DNA of 64,000 nucleotides, taken from assembly GCF_025567345.1 (NCBI RefSeq), contig NZ_JAOQJS010000007.1, positions 124,001-188,000 on the forward strand, read 5' to 3'. The notes under the pieces were generated by a model. That model was given only the letters and a program-made list of their open reading frames with translations, was not told the origin of the DNA and searched no databases. The first letter of the stretch is position 1. Each line of letters opens with the position of its first letter. The DNA is from Coprococcus ammoniilyticus. GTDB taxonomy: Bacteria > Bacillota > Clostridia > Lachnospirales > Lachnospiraceae. Below, in pieces: positions 7,669-15,214 of the stretch. The position numbers and the translations under genes were made by a program.

Positions 7669-7709
7669 GCAGCTTGGTCGATATTCAATTTTCATTTCCA
7701 TAATGTGAG

Positions 7710-7740
7710 GGGAGCGACAGCACTTTAGTCTGTCGCTCCC
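7710..7740. repeat. Perfect 11-bp hairpin after the KTR gene
   Basis: GGGAGCGACAG and its exact complement flank a 9-base spacer, 5 bases beyond the KTR stop. There is no T-run, so it may be an mRNA end-protecting structure or part of oriT. Confidence 0.5.
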
Positions 7741-7744
7741 TTGA

Positions 7745-8020
7745 TTACCCATCAGCGGAAACAGGCAGGGCTGTCAACGGCGGCGCATTTATGCGCCGTT
7801 CATCTTGACCGTTGACTGCTCCGGCTGATTCCGCTATTTGTTGTGGGATTACAGCTACATTCAAATCTTTTGCGCTGATTAGTGTTTCTTGTTTGCATTT
7901 CGGACAGAACAGAGGGAAATTTTCAAGTATTGTATCGGGGCGTATCTTTGTTCGTGTTTTATTTCCACAAATAGGGCAAAGCACCCACCTATCAGGCGAT
8001 TTAATCATTTTAATTTTCAT
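7745..8020 (-). CDS. Cysteine-rich KTR domain protein
   Basis: A 91-residue protein. The first 60 residues hold two zinc-knuckle CxxC pairs (CPICGNKTRTKIR and FCPKCKQETLIS) typical of the small cysteine-rich KTR family. The remaining 30 residues are low-complexity and end ...ALPVSADG. Its ATG overlaps the lipoprotein stop as TAATG, so translation is probably coupled; no independent ribosome site is seen. It is the last gene of the PadR operon. The function is unknown; a small nucleic-acid-binding or regulatory protein is plausible. Confidence 0.75.
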   Translation of the reverse strand: MKIKMIKSPDRWVLCPICGNKTRTKIRPDTILENFPLFCPKCKQETLISAKDLNVAVIPQQIAESAGAVNGQDERRINAPPLTALPVSADG

Positions 8021-8457
8021 TATTTAAGGAAAGAAATGTAAATTGTGAAGTTATCGGGAATGTAGCTGATACTCAATCCCTTTTCGCCATTTGACAAAAG
8101 CGTACCGATAGAAACATAGTCCTGTCCCTCAATTTCTTCCGACACTTCCTCTATTATAGAAAACCCCTCTTGCTTCAAAAGCTCTAAATAGTCGTTATAG
8201 TCGGTTTCGCTTATATCCACAATACTGATACTGCAATTCTCATGTTCCGTATCAAGCATAGCCCAACCGACCGTACCGGACGGGACGGGAAGCCCCTCGG
8301 TGTATTCATTCACAGGCCATACACCCGCGTCAAGCATGGTATTGCTTTCTGTTTGTGTATTGCTTGGATTATCCGCAGCGGACGGCGTATCTTGATTGGA
8401 ACAGGCAGCCAAAGAAAGCATAAGTAAAATAGCGATTATTGAAACAAATTTTTTCAT
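8020..8457 (-). CDS. Small secreted lipoprotein (cargo operon)
   Basis: A 145-residue protein with a lipoprotein signal: MKKFVSIIAILLMLSLAAC, lipobox LAAC with Cys19, then a Ser/Asn/Thr-rich spacer (20-40). The mature part (VWPVNEYTEGLPVPSGTVGW...) resembles secreted proteins found with PadR/HAAS operons, but no named domain is certain. The start at ATG 8457 has AGGAGGT 5 bases upstream. It lies 2 bases after the HAAS gene. It should be anchored to the outer face of the membrane next to the HAAS protein; the role is unknown. Confidence 0.8.
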   Translation of the reverse strand: MKKFVSIIAILLMLSLAACSNQDTPSAADNPSNTQTESNTMLDAGVWPVNEYTEGLPVPSGTVGWAMLDTEHENCSISIVDISETDYNDYLELLKQEGFSIIEEVSEEIEGQDYVSIGTLLSNGEKGLSISYIPDNFTIYISFLK

Positions 8458-8459
8458 AG

Positions 8460-8918
8460 CTACCTCCTGTTTTTGCGGACGGTTCGGATAATCTGAATGA
8501 TTGCGATTGTAACCGCGATTACACCGACTGCCAAAATGATTTGTGAAGCGTCAAATCCAAAAGCTCCCTCAACTTGAATGTTTGTCATTGCGTCTGCTTG
8601 TCCGATTGCCCCGTCCGGCACTTTCCCGGATTGGGTAGTGGCGTAAATCACAAACGCTGCAACGGCAACGACAAGGGCTGCAACGCTCGAAATAATCCCT
8701 TTCCGTTTCTGCGGTGCTGCGCTGTCAATGCCTAACTGCTCGGCGGTATTCTCTGCAAACTCTTTGGGAGTGCCTAACCGTTCGATTACCTGTTGTTCCG
8801 TTTCGCCATGCTCCAACGCAGAAGCAAAGACTTCATTCAGATCACGCACGACCTCTTTTTTTGCTTTGCGTGTTAAACTCAATTCCTTTTCCACTTGCTT
8901 AATGTATTGCTCTTTCAT
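8460..8918 (-). CDS. HAAS/DUF1700-like membrane protein
   Basis: A 152-residue protein. Residues 1-65 form a helical HAAS-type cytoplasmic domain (YIKQVEKELSLTRKAKKEVVRDL... VIERLGTPKEFAEN), the module repeatedly found next to PadR repressors. Two membrane segments follow, at about 75-95 and 125-146. The start is ATG 8918 with GGAGG 7 bases upstream, overlapping the padR stop as ATGA. HAAS proteins are thought to link PadR-type regulation to the membrane; that is family knowledge, not shown here. Known relatives are controlled by the adjacent PadR gene. Confidence 0.82.
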   Translation of the reverse strand: MKEQYIKQVEKELSLTRKAKKEVVRDLNEVFASALEHGETEQQVIERLGTPKEFAENTAEQLGIDSAAPQKRKGIISSVAALVVAVAAFVIYATTQSGKVPDGAIGQADAMTNIQVEGAFGFDASQIILAVGVIAVTIAIIQIIRTVRKNRR

Positions 8919-9274
8919 TCTGATACCTCCGCTGTTTGATAGGTGGCAATAAAGCCATTTACACAACTTTCATAGCTCGCCCAAAATAAAATCAGCTCGT
9001 CTAATACCTCTCTGCCCTTATGGGTAAGGGAGTAGTATTTTTTTGATCCGCCATTTGCCGCTGCCGGGGCTAATCGGCATTGGATTAACTCGGCTTCCTG
9101 CAAACGATACAGAATAGGGTAAATCGTTCCCTCTTTTGCATAGCCCAAAACGGACGCGCTGTTATTTAGCTCTGTAATGATTTCATAGCCGTAGGTTTCT
9201 TTGCGTCCGATCAAGCACAAAAGTATCATTTCAAGAGAGCCTTTTTTGAATTGCTGCACATACCTGTTATCCAT
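8915..9274 (-). CDS. PadR family transcriptional repressor
   Basis: A 119-residue PadR repressor: winged helix in KKGSLEMILLCLIGRKETYGYEI... EGTIYPILYRLQEAELI, then the wing (SKKYYSLTHKGREVL) and a C-terminal dimer helix. It should repress its own four-gene operon (padR, HAAS, lipoprotein, KTR). The start at ATG 9274 has GAGG upstream. A near-consensus promoter and a 13-bp inverted repeat at the transcription start (9294-9356) support autoregulation. The inducing signal is unknown; drugs or envelope stress are typical for the family. Confidence 0.92.
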   Translation of the reverse strand: MDNRYVQQFKKGSLEMILLCLIGRKETYGYEIITELNNSASVLGYAKEGTIYPILYRLQEAELIQCRLAPAAANGGSKKYYSLTHKGREVLDELILFWASYESCVNGFIATYQTAEVSE

Positions 9275-9293
9275 ACTCTCTACCTCACTTTAG

Positions 9294-9356
9294 TTTTGCT
9301 ATTTAGCGTTCCTAAATAGCAAAACATATTATAACTCCCGGAGGTGTTCAAGTCAA
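9294..9356 (-). promoter_or_regulatory. padR promoter and operator
   Basis: On the minus strand TTGACT (complement of 9351-9356), a 17-base spacer and TATAAT (complement of 9328-9333) form a near-perfect promoter. Three bases downstream a perfect 13-bp inverted repeat, TTTTGCTATTTAG and its complement (9294-9306, 9312-9324), covers the expected transcription start, an ideal place for repression by PadR. Confidence 0.85.
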
Positions 9357-9457
9357 TAGAGTTTATAGAAATGTTACAAATGCTTTTTAGACTTTACCCT
9401 ATAATTTGCCTTGCTCGGAATAGCGGCGGGGCTGACTGTCCTTGTCCTGTTTTGTTG

Positions 9458-9480
9458 TGCTTCTTTATTAACCATGAGCA
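9458..9480 (-). repeat. Right terminal inverted repeat of the IME
   Basis: Read on the minus strand it starts TGCTCATGGTTA and continues ATAAAGAAGCA, matching the left end in its last 11 bases at the same distance from the TT core at 9481-9482. Confidence 0.7.
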
Positions 9481-9725
9481 TTAGCTCCTGGGTTATCATT
9501 GCCATACCCCTCAAGCAGATTAACAATTCCAAGAACCGCAAGACCACCACCTACAGCTATTACAACTACCTTAAGAGCTGAAACCCCGCTGTTAAGGAAT
9601 GATGTATAGTCAAGCATTATAAGTAAGTTAGCAAGGAACTTGTGTGATGCGAAAAAAGATGCAACATTTGAAAGTAACTTTGATCCTGACATTGCTGCCA
9701 CAATATAACTTGTTAATAAATCCAT
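9468..9725 (-). pseudogene. Maff2 family conjugation protein, N-terminal part truncated by the IME
   Basis: An 85-codon frame starting at ATG 9725 behind AAAGGAG. It has one or two hydrophobic segments (about 18-40 and 48-70) and ends GYGNDNPGA, followed by three IME-derived residues (N A H partly, then G) and a stop inside the IME inverted repeat. Maff2-family proteins are small two-helix membrane proteins encoded between the VirD4 coupling protein and the VirB6-like protein of Clostridia ICEs. The missing C-terminal half is at 175-279. Loss of the second half probably disables the protein while the IME is inserted and would be reversed by excision. Confidence 0.85.
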
Positions 9726-9756
9726 GATATAAAATCTCCTTTTAATATAAAAATTT

Positions 9757-11787
9757 TTAATTAGCTCCGACCATCAATCCGGCTTCTTCTATTGCAAAGC
9801 TTACCAAGTCATCAGGAAATTCTACTCCTGTAAGATCAAGATCGATAAACTTGTCTTTCTTTGAAAACTTTGGTCTGCCATATCCCGCTACATACTTTGC
9901 AATATCAAACTGGTTCTTTTTATCATAATCGGAAAGTTCACTGTACATTTCGTGCGCTGTAATATCGACCTTATCAGAAAAGAACGGACGAACGCCTCGA
10001 ACCTGTAAAATACACTTACCGCCATCCATAAGAGCCAGGCGGTCTTGACTCATAAGTTCTCGTCCTAACTTTTGATAGTTCATACCGTAGGACATGGTTG
10101 TACCTCTAGTGTCAGAGGTGTTGTATGTGTCTATAGTTTCCTTGCCTAGTACATCAGCCAAATCTTTTAGTGTCGATTTCTCTTTGCCACCAAGAAACAG
10201 AAATGTATCGCAGTTACCCTCTATCGTCTCTGCGTTATCCTTGTAAATTGACTTTAACTGAGCTTTAGACTGTAGGATAATTGATGCCGATATTTCTCTG
10301 CTTCGTATGGTTGCTATCAGTTTCTCGAACTTCGGAATCTGCCCAATATTTGCGAACTCATCCAGGATACATCTCACATGTACCGGTAGCTTTCCATGAT
10401 ACTCATCATCTGCAATCGTACAAAGCAAATTGAAAAGCTGTGTGTACATGATAGAAACCAAAAAATTAAGGGAGTCATCAGTATCTGAAATAATGACGAA
10501 AAGTGCCGTCTTTCTTCTACCGATGTCTCCCAGTTCGAGTTCATCATATGCTGTTATCTCTCTGACTTCCTTTATATCGAATGGTGCAAGTCTCGCACCA
10601 CAGGAAACCAAAATACTCTTTGCTGTCTTACCCGCTGCAAGTTTATATTTATGATACTGTCTTACTGCAAAAGAATCTGGATCAGCTTCTATGCCCTCCT
10701 CTTCATTACCAAATTCTATGTCTTTAAACATAAGGTCAATGGCATTTTCAAAATCTTCGTCCTCTTCTCTTGTTTCAGACGCATCTATCATTGCAAGCAG
10801 TGATACAAAATTTCTTTCACTTTTCTTACAATACTTCACGATATATGCCACATATGCCGTAAATAAAAGCCTCTCCGCTTTAACCCAGAAATCCTCTCCG
10901 CTCTGTGCTCCTTCACCCTTTGTATTAGCAATAAGCGTATTTACAAACTTAAGCACATCCTGCTCAGTATGAATATATGCAAAAGGATTATAATGCAAGG
11001 ATTTGGCAAAATTGATTGTATTAAACACCTTAATCTTATATGGTGTCCGCTTGTAGACTATCTTACCGGCTTTGTTCTTTACAACCTTTCCATCCTTACC
11101 CACCTTCGGTACTTTATTGCCTTTGTCGTCAAGATCCCATGCACCTTTTGCAAGCATAGTGCCAACTTCTTCAAGCACTGTTCCCTTTGGATCTGTCACA
11201 ACATAAGAGCATTGCATCTGCATAAGCGATGGTTTTACAAATCCTCTCGTTTTTCCCGCTCCAGAACCTCCAACAATCAAGATATTTTTATTTCTATCAT
11301 ACTTGGGATGCTCTGGTCTTGTCATTCTGAGCCATTCTGTTGCCGTAAGCGGAATATTATTCCACTTAACAGGATCCGTATATGGTTCAAAGTCTTTTTC
11401 GGTTCCCCATTTAGCAGAACCATACTCCTCCCCATGTCTGAATTGTTTTGCGTTCTTCTTTCTTGCGTCCATAATTATCTTAAATATTACTCCTGCTCCA
11501 ATTCCAAAGAAAAAGGGCACAGGTTTAAAAGAGGGCATAAAATAAGGGGGAATCTGAAAAATTAACGAAAAAGCATTAACACATTTATCAAGCACATCGG
11601 CCCCATTTGCATAAGATACAGCTTGAACATACTTATTCACCATATAAAAAATCACAATAAACGGAATTCCATCAATAGCAATCTTGTTGAAATTAGGCTT
11701 TCCATTTTTCATATACGGCTTAAAGATTTTTTTCGGAAGATTTTTCAAATCATCAAATATCGCCTGGGCAATATTTTTATTTCCCAT
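9757..11787 (-). CDS. VirD4/TraG type IV coupling protein
   Basis: A 676-residue membrane ATPase that brings the relaxase-DNA complex to the conjugation channel. Two N-terminal membrane segments (about 40-60 and 88-106) are followed by a P-loop GGSGAGKT (173-180), and Walker B is CILDEFANIG in the second half; the segment IRSREISASIILQSKAQLK is typical of the family. ATG 11787 is preferred, with GGAGG 7 bases upstream; ATG 11793 is too close to it. It lies between the PcfB-like gene and maff2. As the IME carries no coupling protein, this one could also mobilize the IME. Confidence 0.94.
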   Translation of the reverse strand: MGNKNIAQAIFDDLKNLPKKIFKPYMKNGKPNFNKIAIDGIPFIVIFYMVNKYVQAVSYANGADVLDKCVNAFSLIFQIPPYFMPSFKPVPFFFGIGAGVIFKIIMDARKKNAKQFRHGEEYGSAKWGTEKDFEPYTDPVKWNNIPLTATEWLRMTRPEHPKYDRNKNILIVGGSGAGKTRGFVKPSLMQMQCSYVVTDPKGTVLEEVGTMLAKGAWDLDDKGNKVPKVGKDGKVVKNKAGKIVYKRTPYKIKVFNTINFAKSLHYNPFAYIHTEQDVLKFVNTLIANTKGEGAQSGEDFWVKAERLLFTAYVAYIVKYCKKSERNFVSLLAMIDASETREEDEDFENAIDLMFKDIEFGNEEEGIEADPDSFAVRQYHKYKLAAGKTAKSILVSCGARLAPFDIKEVREITAYDELELGDIGRRKTALFVIISDTDDSLNFLVSIMYTQLFNLLCTIADDEYHGKLPVHVRCILDEFANIGQIPKFEKLIATIRSREISASIILQSKAQLKSIYKDNAETIEGNCDTFLFLGGKEKSTLKDLADVLGKETIDTYNTSDTRGTTMSYGMNYQKLGRELMSQDRLALMDGGKCILQVRGVRPFFSDKVDITAHEMYSELSDYDKKNQFDIAKYVAGYGRPKFSKKDKFIDLDLTGVEFPDDLVSFAIEEAGLMVGAN

Positions 11788-11798
11788 AACCATACCTC

Positions 11799-12578
11799 CT
11801 ACAAACTTGTATCTCGATTCTTTTTCTTTGACTTTTCCCTCTGCCTATTTTTATCCTGCTGTTTCTGCTGAGACTTGTCCTTTTTATCCTTGATTTTATC
11901 GGATAATGACTTGTCTTTCTTAGGGTTTTGCTTTTTAGCAGCATCCTTGAGCTGAGCCTTTGCATCCGTAGATATATCAGATTTGTCAAGCACTTCATTT
12001 CTGTTGTTCTTGATTTCATATCTTACAGCCTGATCTGCAACCTGATCGACCCCATCAAAATCTATGTCATCAGATTTAACAAAATCCACGGACATCATCT
12101 CTTTATCGTGCTCATCATAAAGAACCATTGTCTTTGTCATCTCTTTCTGTTCCTCCAGAACCTGTTCAGAAGCCATTTTCAAGAGTGATGCAACCTGATC
12201 AATGCTTTTGACTTCACAAAAAGCAGTATAAGTTGTAGATCCATCTGCTCGTGTCACCTCATGCATATCTATTGGTATATGGCTTTTCTTACAGGCTTTC
12301 TTCAAAATCTCTGCTGTACGCTCATCATTCACATCCATATGAGTAACTTCTTTTCCCTCCCGGTTAAAGCTCTTCAATGACCCATGTGTCTCCTTGTAGT
12401 TTGATGTCACCTTATCGACCACCTTCGTGAGCAATGTATCTTTCTGTTCAGCGTTAAGTCCTGGATTCATCTCTTCTGAGCGCTTGCAAGCCTCTGCTAT
12501 AGCAGTTATCAAATCAACACTAACCGTAACAACAGCTTTACCTGTTTGAAACGATTCCTGTGTCAAATCATCTACCAT
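11799..12578 (-). CDS. PcfB/DUF3801-like conjugation protein
   Basis: A 259-residue protein with an N-terminal alpha/beta part (about 1-150) and a very lysine-rich tail after about residue 205 (KKQNPKKDKSLSDKIKDKKD). The N-terminal half (TGKAVVTVSVDLITAIAEACK... TRADGSTTYTAFCEVKS) fits the DUF3801/PcfB family always found just upstream of VirD4 in Gram-positive conjugative elements. In pCF10, PcfB works as a relaxosome accessory factor with PcfC; that role is transferred by family and position. The start at ATG 12578 follows GGAGG. Confidence 0.78.
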   Translation of the reverse strand: MVDDLTQESFQTGKAVVTVSVDLITAIAEACKRSEEMNPGLNAEQKDTLLTKVVDKVTSNYKETHGSLKSFNREGKEVTHMDVNDERTAEILKKACKKSHIPIDMHEVTRADGSTTYTAFCEVKSIDQVASLLKMASEQVLEEQKEMTKTMVLYDEHDKEMMSVDFVKSDDIDFDGVDQVADQAVRYEIKNNRNEVLDKSDISTDAKAQLKDAAKKQNPKKDKSLSDKIKDKKDKSQQKQQDKNRQREKSKKKNRDTSL

Positions 12579-12730
12579 AATATAATCCTCCTATTATTAG
12601 TGATTGTTATTTTTTTACTACGGTGAGCGTATTTTGATTGATGCTTTTTTCATAATAAACCTCCTCTTTTGTTTTCTATATGAACATTTGGACATAATGT
12701 CCAAAAGTCATTGACTTATATTTGTGCAAT

Positions 12731-12767
12731 AAAAAAGGAGTATCTATGTTTCTTCATAAATACTCCT
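12731..12767 (-). terminator. Terminator between the RepA block and the PcfB-VirD4 block
   Basis: On the minus strand AGGAGTAT pairs with ATACTCCT (arms 12760-12767 and 12736-12743), followed by TTTTTT. It separates the parAB-repA genes from the transfer genes. Bases 12579-12730 otherwise show no gene. Confidence 0.7.
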
Positions 12768-12799
12768 AACGTTGTTAGATAATTTTCCCTTCACTTACA

Positions 12800-13042
12800 T
12801 CATATGTTAATATCCTGTTTTCTAGCTAATTCAAACATCATATGCCTTTCGTCAAGCAACATAATCTGCAAAATCACTACGGGTATCTTATCACCATTAG
12901 TATCTGTATAAATAGAATTATCACCCATTAAAAGATTATATTCTTCCCCAAATCTATTGAAACTAACGAAAAAGCTCTTTCCATTCGTCCTTGCCATAAT
13001 CACAGGAAATGAAATTCTACTAAAAGTATGTGTATCAAACAT
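12800..13042 (-). CDS. Hypothetical ICE protein
   Basis: An 80-residue protein, start ATG 13042 with AGAGGTGA upstream; the longer frame from 13069 lacks a ribosome site. It begins MFDTHTFSRISFPVIMARTN and ends in LDERHMMFELARKQDINI. It is predicted soluble, with alternating beta strands, and no family is recognised. It is the last gene before the terminator at 12731. Confidence 0.6.
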   Translation of the reverse strand: MFDTHTFSRISFPVIMARTNGKSFFVSFNRFGEEYNLLMGDNSIYTDTNGDKIPVVILQIMLLDERHMMFELARKQDINI

Positions 13043-13069
13043 TGAACATTCACCTCTTTCCACAACCAT

Positions 13070-13279
13070 TCAGAACCTGCTATCAGGAATATATCCATAT
13101 CTTCGGAATTTTCCTTCACCATCATAATAACCATCACCATTCTGAACTTCTACTGCATATTTGTCCGTATCTGCATCGGTCAATCCATATTCTTCACACA
13201 CAACCAGCTCTCCTTTTTCGTTAAAATAGCCTCCTATATGCTGATCTTGATACCATTCGCCTGCTTTTCCATTTACCAT
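13070..13279 (-). CDS. Hypothetical small acidic ICE protein
   Basis: A 69-residue protein starting at ATG 13279 behind AAGGAGG. It is rich in Gly, Tyr, Asp and Glu (QDQHIGGYFNEKGELVV, GDGYYDGEGKFRRYGY). No membrane segment and no recognised family. It sits 11 bases downstream of repA and is likely cotranscribed. Confidence 0.6.
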   Translation of the reverse strand: MVNGKAGEWYQDQHIGGYFNEKGELVVCEEYGLTDADTDKYAVEVQNGDGYYDGEGKFRRYGYIPDSRF

Positions 13280-13290
13280 AATATCCTCCT

Positions 13291-14319
13291 TCAGCTTTTA
13301 CCATAAAGATCATGATTAACCTCTGTCACATAATAGTTATTACAAGTAGTTGGGGCATTGAATAATACAGTCAACAGATAATTTTTTATATTTCTCACCT
13401 TTGTTGTATTATTGCCGACACTTTCTAATACATACTCGATAATAACACTATCAAGTTTCTCAAACCTGCTTTTCACCACTTCATATGGCATATCAAGTCC
13501 TTTTATCCTAATGGTTTCAGTTTTCATTGCTATGGTTTCAACTACCAGCTCAACGATTTCATCTATACTGGCTTTACTTGTCCTGTGTCTTTCAACAAGT
13601 TCGTCATAATCAATATTTGATTTTATATATACTCTGATGTTCTCCATCTCATCCATCACATCAGCTTTACAGCTCAAAGCTCTATTTGAATCATCAGAAG
13701 GATTGATAAGATTAGTATAGTTCTCATAAGTATTACTCTTATAAGTATAATTAGAGTCCCATAACGAAACTTCTTGAGGTGTCATATTAGAACTTCTTGA
13801 AGTCTTATCCTGGGACTTCTTGAAATCCTTTTCTGGAACTTCCTGAAGTTCGATTTTGGAACTTCTGCAAATTTGATTCTGAGACTTCTTGAAGTTCGAT
13901 TTTGGAACTTCTGCAAATTCGTCAGCTGTCTCCCTTGTCTGTTCTGCTACAACACCAACAAAATTCTTCACATATATGATATCAGGTTTTCCTAAACCTC
14001 TTCTAATTTTTTCTATTAAGCCAATCCCAGATGTGCTATCTAATTCTGCCATTACCCTTATAGCTTTTCCCCTGCCACAGTTTAAATCTGCAGCAGCTTC
14101 ATCAATAGTGTATATAATATACGTCCTATTATCATCATCATGCCAACCATTACGCTGAGAAAGTGCCATTCTATCAAGCATTAATCCATACAAAAGTTTA
14201 GCTTCACAGGAAAGGTGTGAAAAATTAGGATCTTTAATCAGCATTCTTGGAATTCGGTAGAACGAGAACATTTCTGATTCTTTTCCAAAAAAATAATCGA
14301 ATACTAATTTGTTACCCAT
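13291..14319 (-). CDS. RepA-like replication initiator
   Basis: A 342-residue protein. The N-terminal domain (MFSFYRIPRMLIKDPNFSHL... SCEAKLLYGLMLDRMALS... ) is the replication-initiator domain of RepA_N-type plasmids and ICEs. The middle region is repetitive (FKKSQNQICRSS and FKKSQDKTSRSS), because it is encoded over a 23-bp DNA repeat array (13766-13926). The C-terminal domain (after about 240) is helical. The start is ATG 14319 with a G-rich ribosome site, 4 bases after parB ends. With parAB it suggests the excised ICE replicates and is partitioned like a plasmid. RepA_N plasmids often keep their origin inside rep. Confidence 0.82.
   Translation of the reverse strand: MGNKLVFDYFFGKESEMFSFYRIPRMLIKDPNFSHLSCEAKLLYGLMLDRMALSQRNGWHDDDNRTYIIYTIDEAAADLNCGRGKAIRVMAELDSTSGIGLIEKIRRGLGKPDIIYVKNFVGVVAEQTRETADEFAEVPKSNFKKSQNQICRSSKIELQEVPEKDFKKSQDKTSRSSNMTPQEVSLWDSNYTYKSNTYENYTNLINPSDDSNRALSCKADVMDEMENIRVYIKSNIDYDELVERHRTSKASIDEIVELVVETIAMKTETIRIKGLDMPYEVVKSRFEKLDSVIIEYVLESVGNNTTKVRNIKNYLLTVLFNAPTTCNNYYVTEVNHDLYGKS
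13766..13926. repeat. Seven 23-bp iterons inside repA (candidate origin)
   Basis: Units start at 13766, 13789, 13812, 13835, 13858, 13881 and 13904, each with GRRACTTCTTGAAGT or a close variant (units 5 and 7 have ACTTCTGCAAAT). The core ACTTCNTGAAGT is a palindrome. The 23-bp period is not a multiple of three, so the DNA register, not the protein, is conserved. It is a strong candidate for the replication origin and RepA binding sites. Confidence 0.85.
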
Positions 14320-14323
14320 TCTA

Positions 14324-15214
14324 TTACCCCCGTTTCTTCCACTCGTTAAGAAGATCGACAATAATATCTGTTATCATCTCTTCTGTGTATTTCTCATCAA
14401 AATATTCGTCTAACTTATCGGCTTTGAAAGTAACCTTTCTTGATTTATTCGCTACAAGATCTGGCATTAAAATATCTCTCACTCCATTTTGATCAAGAGT
14501 GTTTTCTCGACTAAAAGCCTTCAACCTTGCCGACTGCTGTGTGTTGGGAAATATATTCATATCAAACATTGCATCAAGAACCCACTGTTGTTCCTGCTCA
14601 TTCAGGAAAGAAATATCAACCCCTTGTACCAACCCCAATTTATTTGCATCCAGCAAATCAAGTAAGCCATCGTTTAATCTTGCCAGGCGGATATATCGCT
14701 GAATCTTCTTCTGATTTTCTCCAGTTTCCTCACTCATTAGCTCTAGGCTACTTCCATTTCCTTTTATACCCTGATGTTTCATTGCATAATATCTCATACT
14801 ATATGCCCTGGCTCTTTCACTAGGAAGAATATCCTCCCTCTGAATATTACTATCGACCATGACAATAGTTGCTTCATCATCATTCAAGTTACGGATAAAC
14901 ATTGGCATTGTATCTAATCCTGCAAGCTCACAAGCTGCTTTCCGGGTATGTCCTGCAATTATTTCATATCCCCCCTGTGGACGCATTCTTGCAATTCCAG
15001 GCACTAAGACACCATGCTGTTTAACACTTTCAACCAACTCATCCAACTTTTCTTCACGCACTTTAAAAGGATGGTTCCTAAAAGTATGTAAGCTATTCAA
15101 TGGAATATCCCTGATCTCTCCGCTAATGTTTTTTGCACCAACTACTTCATTTGTACCAAACAAATCTTCAAATGATTTCATCTTTATCTTTGATGCACTA
15201 CTTGTCTTACTCAT
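14324..15214 (-). CDS. parB: ParB-like partition protein
   Basis: A 296-residue ParB. The ParB/Srx nuclease-like domain (about 35-125) has IPLNSLHTFRNHPFK and the CTP-binding-type box GHTRKAACE (near 90), followed by VDSNIQRE. A helix-turn-helix region comes next (MSEETGENQKKIQRYIRLARL). It would bind centromere-like sites and act with ParA. The ATG at 15214 follows GGAGG and overlaps the parA stop by 8 bases. Confidence 0.92.
   Translation of the reverse strand: MSKTSSASKIKMKSFEDLFGTNEVVGAKNISGEIRDIPLNSLHTFRNHPFKVREEKLDELVESVKQHGVLVPGIARMRPQGGYEIIAGHTRKAACELAGLDTMPMFIRNLNDDEATIVMVDSNIQREDILPSERARAYSMRYYAMKHQGIKGNGSSLELMSEETGENQKKIQRYIRLARLNDGLLDLLDANKLGLVQGVDISFLNEQEQQWVLDAMFDMNIFPNTQQSARLKAFSRENTLDQNGVRDILMPDLVANKSRKVTFKADKLDEYFDEKYTEEMITDIIVDLLNEWKKRG

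Larger units (their letters stand above)
7059..7744. other. Non-coding region with candidate oriT, repeats and hairpins
   Basis: A 686-base stretch with no convincing gene, lying between mobC and the KTR gene. It contains a GGATTTT/AAAATCC dyad (7101-7116), a CCGCA-GATA-TGCGG hairpin (7210-7223), a 20-bp direct repeat at 7479-7498 and 7534-7553, a terminator-like hairpin (7630-7668) and a perfect 11-bp hairpin (7710-7740). Its position upstream of mobC and the relaxase is where oriT is expected. Confidence 0.55.
278..9482. mobile_element. Integrative mobilizable element (Tn4451-like) inserted in the ICE maff2 gene
   Basis: The ends are placed by the split maff2 gene: native sequence resumes exactly at a TT dinucleotide present at both junctions (278-279, 9481-9482), as expected for a large serine recombinase that exchanges at a 2-bp core. 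Just inside, the two ends are imperfect inverted repeats sharing TG and then ATAAAGAAGCA at the same distance (292-302; complement of 9458-9468). Contents are a serine recombinase, GNAT protein, TnpW, helicase loader, replisome organizer, Cys-rich VLP protein, relaxase, MobC, and a PadR-HAAS-lipoprotein-KTR cargo operon. There are no conjugation channel genes, so transfer would depend on a helper such as the host ICE. Its GC content is clearly above that of the ICE. Confidence 0.88.

Noticed and set aside
7376..7728. Overlapping plus-strand frames of 105-110 codons in the IME non-coding region
   Set aside because: Neither has a ribosome site, the translations are low-complexity, and the region is full of hairpins and repeats that fit oriT and terminator functions better.
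10969..11565. 198-codon plus-strand frame
   Set aside because: It is antisense to the VirD4 coupling protein gene, and the translation is rich in Cys, Phe and Ile, as expected of a shadow frame.
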